A stretch of DNA of 9,722 bases from Spirochaetaceae bacterium. Lineage in GTDB: Bacteria; Spirochaetota; Spirochaetia; DSM-27196; PWMO01. The position numbers and the translations under genes are program-made. The notes under the pieces were generated by a model that had not been told where the DNA came from, made no database searches, and worked only from the letters and a program-made list of their open reading frames with translations. Positions 5,050 through 9,722 of this stretch are shown in pieces (the stretch's first letter is position 1; each line of letters opens with the position of its first letter). The DNA is taken from assembly GCA_003558175.1 (NCBI GenBank), contig PWMO01000238.1:1-9722 (forward strand), written 5' to 3'.

Positions 5050-7833
5050 ATGCGTGATCCGCTCTACCTGCTCGACGGTTATAGCCTGATTTACCGTTCC
5101 TACTTTGCCTTTATCCGCCGCCCGCTGCGCAATGCGCGGGGCGAGAACAGCTCTGCAGTATTCGGCTTTTTCCGATCGCTCTTCTCGCTGCTTGCAGACC
5201 GCCGGCCGGAGCGGTTTCTGGTAGTGCTCGACTCCAGAACGCCGACGTTCCGGCACCAGAAATACGAAGAATACAAAGCTACCAGGGATAAGACTCCGGA
5301 GGATCTGACTGCCCAGATACCGGTGATAGAACAGATCCTGGAAGCGCTCGGCGTGCCCGCTGAGCGGGTAGACGGCTACGAGGCCGACGACCTGATTGCA
5401 ACGGTGGCCGAGCAGTGCCGCAAGCGCGATCAGCCGTGCTACATCATCTCCGGCGACAAAGACCTGCTGCAGCTGGTAGACGGCCCGGTGCGCGTGCTCA
5501 GACCGGAGACCGAGGGCTTCAAGGAACTGGACCGCGAAGGCGTGCATGCGGATTGGGGCGTCTATCCGGAGCAGATTCTCGATTACCTCTCGCTAACCGG
5601 TGACTCCTCGGACAACGTCCCGGGTGTAAAGGGGATTGGCGCCAAGACGGCGGTCCGACTGCTGGAGCAGTACGGCACGCTGGACGGCATCTACGAGCAC
5701 ATCGACGAGATACAGGGTGCGCAAAAGACCAAGCTCGAGGCCGGACGTGAATCGGCCTACCTCAGCCGTGACCTGATTCTGCTTGAGACCTCGGTGCCCG
5801 TGAGCGTGCCGGAGAAGCCGCTGGTGCTCTCGCAGCTGAATGCGGAGGCCGCGACGCCCCTGTTCCTCGACCAGGGGATGAAGTCCCTCGTCGAACAGCT
5901 GCGAACGATGACCGGCGGCGGCAGCCCCAGTGGCGGTAACGACGCCACGCCCGCGGAATCAGACGCAAACAGAGACGGCAGCGCCGCCGCGCCGACCGGG
6001 AGTGCGGGTGCCGCGCAGTCGGTTGCGCAGGCAGGCGAGTACCGGCTGGTCACCGATGTTGCCGAGCTGGCTGCGTGGGTGGCCCGCGCGCTGGACGCCG
6101 GGACAGTGGCATTCGATACCGAGACCGACGGCCTCGATTCTCACGTGGCAAACCCGGTGGGCTTCTCGCTCTGTATCGAGCCGGGGGAGGCGTGCTACTG
6201 CGCCTTGCGCGGACCGGACGGCCCGGTGCTGGAAGAGAAGCGCACGCGCGAGCTCCTGCGGCAGCTGTTCAGCGAGTCGGCGGTCAAGGTCGTCGGCCAG
6301 AATCTCAAGTACGACTACCAGGTTATGCGACGCTGGGGCGTGGAGATGCGCAACATCTGGTTTGATACCATGATCGCGGCCTGGGTGCTGGATGCCGGCG
6401 CGGGTGCCGGCGGCTACGGGATGGACCAGCTCGCCGAGAACTACCTCGGCTATCGCACCGTTGCCTACAGCGATATTCTGCCGCGCACGCGCGACGGACA
6501 GGCCACCTTCGACACACTCGACCTCGACACCGCCTGCCGCTACGCCGCCGAGGATGCCGACGTCACGATGCGCCTCTACCGGCTGTTTGAACCGCAGATT
6601 GTTGAGCGTGATTTCAAGCGCCTCTTCTACGAGGTAGAGATGCCGCTGGTGCGCCTCCTCGGCGATATGGAGCTTGCCGGAATCGCCATTGACGGCGGGA
6701 TTCTCTCCAGTTACAGCGAAGAGCTCGCCGGGCAGCTGCAGCAGCTGGAGCAGCAGATCTACGATCTCTGCGGGCACGAGTTCAATATCGCCTCGACCAA
6801 ACAGCTGCAGGAAGTGCTGTTTGACGAGCGCAAGCTCACGCCGACAAGAAAGACCAAGACCGGCTACTCCACCGACACCGCGGTACTGCAGGAGCTCGCG
6901 CGCGAGGATCCGGTCCCCGAGAAGGTGCTGCGCCACCGGCTGCTGTCAAAACTCAAATCCACCTACGTAGACGCCCTGCCGCGGATGGTCGATCCAGACA
7001 CCGGCCGCATCCACACCCATTTCAACCAGACCGGAACGGCAACCGGCCGGCTCTCGAGCAAGGATCCCAACCTGCAGAACATCCCCATTCGTGACGAAGA
7101 GGGCCGCCGCATTCGCGAAGCGTTTGTTCCCGCAGCCGGGCACGCCTTTGTCAGTGCCGATTACTCGCAGATCGAGCTGGTGGTGCTGGCGCATCTGACC
7201 GGTGACCCCGGGCTGACGGACGCCTTCAATCGCGGGCTGGACGTGCATCGCGCCACGGGCGCGCTGATCTTTGGCGTAGAGCCGGATGAAGTAACGTCCG
7301 AGCAGCGCCGAATTGCCAAGACCATCAACTTCGGCGTGATGTACGGGATGTCCGCCTTCCGCCTCTCTCGCGAGCTGGGTATTCCGCGGCGCGACGCAGA
7401 CAGTTTCATCGAGGCCTATTTCCGCACCTACTCGCGTATTCGTGAGTTCATCGATGCCACGGTGGCCGAGGCTGAAGCGCGTGGTGCGGTGCGTACGCTC
7501 CTGGGTCGCGAACGCAAGGTGCCGGATATCAACAACCGCAACAAAGCGGTGCGGGCCGGGGCGCAACGGGTCGCGGTCAATACGCCAATTCAAGGAAGCG
7601 CGGCGGATATCGTCAAGCTGGCTATGCTGCGCGTGGAGAGCCGGCTGCGCCGCGAGCAGCTCGCGGCACGCATCATTCTGCAGGTGCACGACGAACTGAT
7701 CATCGAGGCGCCGCAGCAAGAGACCGACGCGGTGCGCGCGCTGCTTGAAGAGGAGATGACTGCCGCGGTAACGCTCGACGTGCCGCTGCGGGTTTCGGTT
7801 GAAGTCGGCAACAGCTGGGGCCGGCTGCACTGA
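5050..7833 (+). CDS. polA: DNA polymerase I (5' nuclease, proofreading 3'-5' exonuclease, polymerase)
   Basis: A 927-residue, full-length Pol I, almost collinear with the E. coli enzyme (928 residues). The 5' nuclease (1-285) shows LLDGYSLIYR (7-16), YEADDLIAT (110-118), SGDKDLLQL (134-142) and the helix-hairpin-helix PGVKGIGAKTA (191-201). A Gly/Ala/Ser linker (about 288-329) follows. The 3'-5' exonuclease keeps D356/E358 in FDTETD, D422 in GQNLKYD and Y498/D502 in YAAEDAD, so proofreading should work. The polymerase has motif A with D704 in SADYSQIEL, motif B R753/K757/F761/Y765, and motif C VHDE (879-882) with D881. It fills gaps in repair and removes RNA primers of Okazaki fragments. The ATG at 5050 has only GGAG 2 nt upstream, closer than usual, but no earlier in-frame start exists and the protein begins where the family does. 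Its stop overlaps the coaE start by 1 nt (TGATG). Confidence 0.98.
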   Translation: MRDPLYLLDGYSLIYRSYFAFIRRPLRNARGENSSAVFGFFRSLFSLLADRRPERFLVVLDSRTPTFRHQKYEEYKATRDKTPEDLTAQIPVIEQILEALGVPAERVDGYEADDLIATVAEQCRKRDQPCYIISGDKDLLQLVDGPVRVLRPETEGFKELDREGVHADWGVYPEQILDYLSLTGDSSDNVPGVKGIGAKTAVRLLEQYGTLDGIYEHIDEIQGAQKTKLEAGRESAYLSRDLILLETSVPVSVPEKPLVLSQLNAEAATPLFLDQGMKSLVEQLRTMTGGGSPSGGNDATPAESDANRDGSAAAPTGSAGAAQSVAQAGEYRLVTDVAELAAWVARALDAGTVAFDTETDGLDSHVANPVGFSLCIEPGEACYCALRGPDGPVLEEKRTRELLRQLFSESAVKVVGQNLKYDYQVMRRWGVEMRNIWFDTMIAAWVLDAGAGAGGYGMDQLAENYLGYRTVAYSDILPRTRDGQATFDTLDLDTACRYAAEDADVTMRLYRLFEPQIVERDFKRLFYEVEMPLVRLLGDMELAGIAIDGGILSSYSEELAGQLQQLEQQIYDLCGHEFNIASTKQLQEVLFDERKLTPTRKTKTGYSTDTAVLQELAREDPVPEKVLRHRLLSKLKSTYVDALPRMVDPDTGRIHTHFNQTGTATGRLSSKDPNLQNIPIRDEEGRRIREAFVPAAGHAFVSADYSQIELVVLAHLTGDPGLTDAFNRGLDVHRATGALIFGVEPDEVTSEQRRIAKTINFGVMYGMSAFRLSRELGIPRRDADSFIEAYFRTYSRIREFIDATVAEAEARGAVRTLLGRERKVPDINNRNKAVRAGAQRVAVNTPIQGSAADIVKLAMLRVESRLRREQLAARIILQVHDELIIEAPQQETDAVRALLEEEMTAAVTLDVPLRVSVEVGNSWGRLH

Positions 7834-8432
7834 TGGCAGCGTTGGTTATAGGGGTAGCCGGCGGCTATTGCGCCGGCAAGAGTACGCTGGCGCGAATCTT
7901 GATAGATGCAGGGTACCGGGAGATAGACGTTGACGCGCTGGGGCACCGCGCACTGTCGCAGTGCCGCGACCAGGTTGTCGCCGAGTTTGGCAGCGAGGTT
8001 GCCGGCGCTGACGGCTCTGTAGACCGGCGAGCGCTGGGAGAGCGAGTGTTTGGAGATGCCGATGCGCGTCGCCGCCTGGAATCAATCCTTCACCCGCGCA
8101 TGGTGCAGATGGCCCGCGAATTGACGTCCGGTGCAGACGGAGACGACCCGGTTGTGATGCATGCCGCGCTGCTCTTTCCCATGGGGCTTGACCGGCTCTG
8201 TGACCGCGTTCTCTGGGTTCGAGCGCCGCTCTGGTTGCGCGTGCGCCGCGGGCTGCAGCGCGAGCAGGGCGGTGTTGCGCGTGTGCTGCGCATCATGCGT
8301 ATTCTGTGGGCGCAGCGGAAACTCGGAGTTCAACCCCTGCGCAATTCGGTCGATATTCATATTGTGGAGAACCGGGGAACCACTGAGCAGCTGCGGCAGC
8401 AGCTGCGTCGACTCAATCTCCCCCGGATATGA
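7833..8432 (+). CDS. coaE: Dephospho-CoA kinase
   Basis: A 199-residue P-loop kinase of usual CoaE length that phosphorylates the ribose 3'-hydroxyl of dephospho-CoA, the last step of coenzyme A synthesis in the cytoplasm. The P-loop is GGYCAGKS (10-17). It is followed by EIDVDALGHRAL (30-41), matching the substrate-binding DAD region near residue 30 of the family, LHPRM (86-90), and ALLFPMGLDRLCDRVLWVRAP (112-132), matching the usual PLLFE and V.AP strand. The C-terminal NSVDIHIVENRGTTEQL fits the closing CoaE motif. The start ATG overlaps the polA stop (TGATG), so translation is probably coupled. The usual RDG..EEA..R..Q segment is poorly conserved (residues 143-161 read EQGGVARVLRIMRILWAQR), a lineage feature rather than a broken gene. 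No separate promoter is visible. Confidence 0.9.
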   Translation: MAALVIGVAGGYCAGKSTLARILIDAGYREIDVDALGHRALSQCRDQVVAEFGSEVAGADGSVDRRALGERVFGDADARRRLESILHPRMVQMARELTSGADGDDPVVMHAALLFPMGLDRLCDRVLWVRAPLWLRVRRGLQREQGGVARVLRIMRILWAQRKLGVQPLRNSVDIHIVENRGTTEQLRQQLRRLNLPRI

Positions 8433-8441
8433 GTAAGGCCG

Positions 8442-9182
8442 ATGGAACAACAGAAGACCCTGATAGTAATAGTGAGCGTGGCGCTGTTTGTGGCGGCGGT
8501 GATAGGAATTGGCCTGGTCTTTTTCTACCCCCGCACCGACCTCGCTCCCGATGCAGCGCCGGAGATCGTGCACGACCGGGTGGACCGTCAGGCGTTTGAC
8601 CCCATAGAATACCTGCGTCGCCCCGACGCAACCGCGCCCGAGTTTGCGCCCGAGGACGCGGAAGCCGATGATGAAGACTTCATCATTGTGTTTGACGATG
8701 ACGACGAAGCGCCGGTGCGCGCACCCGAAGCAGAACGAAGGCCGCCGGTTGCCGAGCGGGATCCGACTCCGGCACCAGCGCCCGACGTCACTGCGGAACC
8801 GGCTCCACGCCGCGAACCGGCCCCGCGCGACGAGCCTGCCGCACGCGCTCCCGATCGCGCACCTCGCCCGGAACCCGAGCCAACGCCCGGCCCACCGCAG
8901 CCCGAACCGCGTCAGGTTCGGGTAACCGAATACTGGATCCAGGTGATTGCCTCTCCCAGCCGTGACCGTGTTGAGCAGGCGCGACTGCAACTGGAAGAGC
9001 GCGGACTGCGTGGCAGAATTACCACGCGCATGGTCAACGAGACACTGTTCTACCGGTTGCGAGTTGGGGCGTACAATGACAAGGCGGAAGCCGAGAAGTT
9101 CCTGACCTGGATTCGCCGTATCGACGGCTTTGGCGAGAGTTACATCTCCGAGGAGTACCCGTTCAGAACCGTTTCCCACTGA
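8442..9182 (+). CDS. Membrane-anchored SPOR-domain protein
   Basis: A 246-residue protein. Residues 6-29 are one hydrophobic membrane helix (TLIVIVSVALFVAAVIGIGL and on), so the N-terminus is cytoplasmic and the rest periplasmic. Residues 30-160 form a disordered linker: first an acidic part (EDAEADDEDF, then DDDDEA, 71-90), then a Pro/Ala/Arg/Glu-rich part. Residues about 161-239 are a SPOR domain: YWIQVIASPSRDRVEQARLQL, then RITTR, then LFYRLRVGAYNDKAEAEKFL. SPOR domains bind peptidoglycan glycan strands stripped of stem peptides and often bring proteins to the division septum. The architecture resembles FtsN/DedD-like proteins, but the linker has no FtsN motif I can recognise. It starts 9 nt after coaE with a weak AAGG site 3 nt before the ATG. 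The stop codon lies inside a hairpin. Confidence 0.85.
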   Translation: MEQQKTLIVIVSVALFVAAVIGIGLVFFYPRTDLAPDAAPEIVHDRVDRQAFDPIEYLRRPDATAPEFAPEDAEADDEDFIIVFDDDDEAPVRAPEAERRPPVAERDPTPAPAPDVTAEPAPRREPAPRDEPAARAPDRAPRPEPEPTPGPPQPEPRQVRVTEYWIQVIASPSRDRVEQARLQLEERGLRGRITTRMVNETLFYRLRVGAYNDKAEAEKFLTWIRRIDGFGESYISEEYPFRTVSH

Positions 9183-9198
9183 GCGTGCCGCTCAGTGG
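9176..9198. terminator. Hairpin over the SPOR gene stop codon (possible non-canonical terminator)
   Basis: CCACTGAGC (9176-9184) and GCTCAGTGG (9190-9198) form a perfect 9-bp stem with loop GTGCC. The TGA stop of the SPOR gene (9180-9182) is inside the left arm. It lies at a convergent junction, where a two-way terminator is expected, but neither strand has a T-run after the stem, so intrinsic termination would be atypical. Confidence 0.4.
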
Positions 9199-9212
9199 AC
9201 GCTGCCGGCTGC

Positions 9213-9226
9213 CGCTCCGCGGAGCG
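9213..9226. repeat. 14-bp perfect palindrome between convergent genes
   Basis: CGCTCCGCGGAGCG is its own reverse complement. It lies 15 nt after the SPOR hairpin and 22 nt before the stop codon of the minus-strand gene. It could add to termination of either gene or be a protein-binding site. No T-run follows on either strand. Confidence 0.45.
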
Positions 9227-9230
9227 CCAC

Positions 9231-9254
9231 CGCGCTTCAGTCCGCGCTTCAGTC
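9231..9254. repeat. 12-bp perfect tandem repeat carrying two in-frame stop codons for the minus-strand gene
   Basis: CGCGCTTCAGTC occurs twice in tandem (9231-9242 and 9243-9254). The minus-strand gene ends at the TGA read from 9251-9249 in the right copy; the left copy gives a second in-frame TGA (9239-9237), four codons later. It looks like a recent slippage duplication. Confidence 0.8.
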
Positions 9255-9722
9255 CGCCGTGGCCTGCGGGTCCAGCTCGGGTTCGAACTGCCGTTGCACG
9301 TAGTTCACCGGCTTGTTATAGATTTTGCTTCCCGGTGGCACTGAACTGGTAATCCAGACGTTGCCGCCGATCACCGATCCGCGCCCGATGGTGGTGTTCC
9401 CGCCCAGGATTGTTGCTCCGGCGTAGATCGTCACGTTGTCTTCGATTGTCGGGTGCCGTTTCAGGTTGGCTTCGTCTTTCTTGACGCTTAACGCACCGAT
9501 GGTCACACCCTGGTAGACTTTTACCCAGTTCCCGATCACGGTTGTCTCACCGACCACTACGCCGGTCGCGTGATCAATAAAGAAATAGTCTCCGATTTTC
9601 GCGCCCGGGTGGATATCGATACCGGTCTTGCCGTGGATGTACTCGCTCATCATGCGCGGAATAAGCGGCACGTTCATCTGCCACAGTTCATGCGCGACGC
9701 GATGGATCAGCACGGCCTCAAC
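9249..9722 (-). CDS. cysE: Serine O-acetyltransferase (CysE type), partial: N-terminus beyond the window
   Basis: The reading frame is open to the right edge (codons for V, E, A precede the VLIHR segment), so only the last 157 residues are seen and the true start lies outside. The family usually has about 100 more N-terminal helical residues. The visible part is a left-handed beta-helix acyltransferase: [12 protein letters not shown], then [14 protein letters not shown] with the catalytic D-H pair (D50/H51 of the visible part), [20 protein letters not shown] with the second conserved histidine (H90), and repeated hexapeptides such as [18 protein letters not shown]. The enzyme makes O-acetylserine from serine and acetyl-CoA, the first step of cysteine synthesis. 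Compared with E. coli CysE, the loop between VTIG and RHP is longer ([12 protein letters not shown]). The C-terminus is ELDPQATAD and lacks the final isoleucine that docks into cysteine synthase, so no such complex is expected. It is convergent to the SPOR gene. Confidence 0.9.
   Translation of the reverse strand, partial: VEAVLIHRVAHELWQMNVPLIPRMMSEYIHGKTGIDIHPGAKIGDYFFIDHATGVVVGETTVIGNWVKVYQGVTIGALSVKKDEANLKRHPTIEDNVTIYAGATILGGNTTIGRGSVIGGNVWITSSVPPGSKIYNKPVNYVQRQFEPELDPQATAD

Noticed and set aside
5911..6036. Expanded Gly/Ala/Ser stretch in polA as an intein or insertion
   Set aside because: It falls at the normal linker between the 5' nuclease and exonuclease domains, total length matches the family, and no splicing motifs are present.
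5959..6936. 325-aa minus-strand reading frame inside polA
   Set aside because: It lies wholly opposite polA codons with intact polymerase and exonuclease motifs; long antisense frames are common in GC-rich genes.
8082..9179. 365-aa minus-strand reading frame opposite coaE and the SPOR gene
   Set aside because: It spans two well-supported plus-strand genes and shows no domain or ribosome site I can recognise.

Overview
The window looks like chromosomal housekeeping DNA from a high-GC, free-living spirochaete, probably of the Spirochaeta/Alkalispirochaeta type. This rests on the flagellar chaperone gene fliS next to a FlgN-like gene, followed by polA, coaE (with a P-loop reading GGYCAGKS) and a SPOR-domain gene. 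I recall polA-coaE side by side in Borrelia (BB0548-BB0547), with a fliS homologue close by. The assignment is inference from gene content and order, not from a marker gene. I see no rRNA, tRNA, CRISPR array, insertion sequence, prophage or plasmid origin.

Layout: (1) 1-180 is a GC-rich leader with three inverted repeats and an 8-bp inverted repeat running into the first start codon. (2) 181-1482 is a PIN-PhoH (PhoH2-type) RNase/ATPase. (3) 1483-1625 is intergenic, with short direct repeats and a sigma-28-like promoter candidate. (4) 1626-3983 is an exported beta-propeller-like protein fused to a NodB-fold domain that has lost the metal and catalytic residues of polysaccharide deacetylases. 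(5) 4048-9182 is a tight same-strand run: fliS, a FlgN-like gene, polA, coaE and a membrane-anchored SPOR-domain gene, with gaps of 4, 26, -1 and 9 nt. (6) 9183-9248 is a convergent junction with two palindromes and a 12-bp tandem repeat. (7) The minus-strand gene entering from the right edge is a serine O-acetyltransferase (CysE-type) whose N-terminus lies outside the window.

The genes join flagellar filament assembly (FliS holds flagellin before export, and the FlgN-like protein would do the same for hook-filament junction proteins) to DNA replication/repair (Pol I), coenzyme A synthesis (CoaE) and cell-wall/septum biology (SPOR). The sigma-28-like site ahead of the propeller/pseudo-deacetylase gene would place that unknown protein in the flagellar late regulon.

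The observations most worth a second look are the catalytically dead NodB domain with its possible sigma-28 promoter, the inverted repeat around the phoH start, and the polA promoter candidate that would start transcription at or next to the ATG. I see no clear new multi-gene system here; most genes are well-known families.
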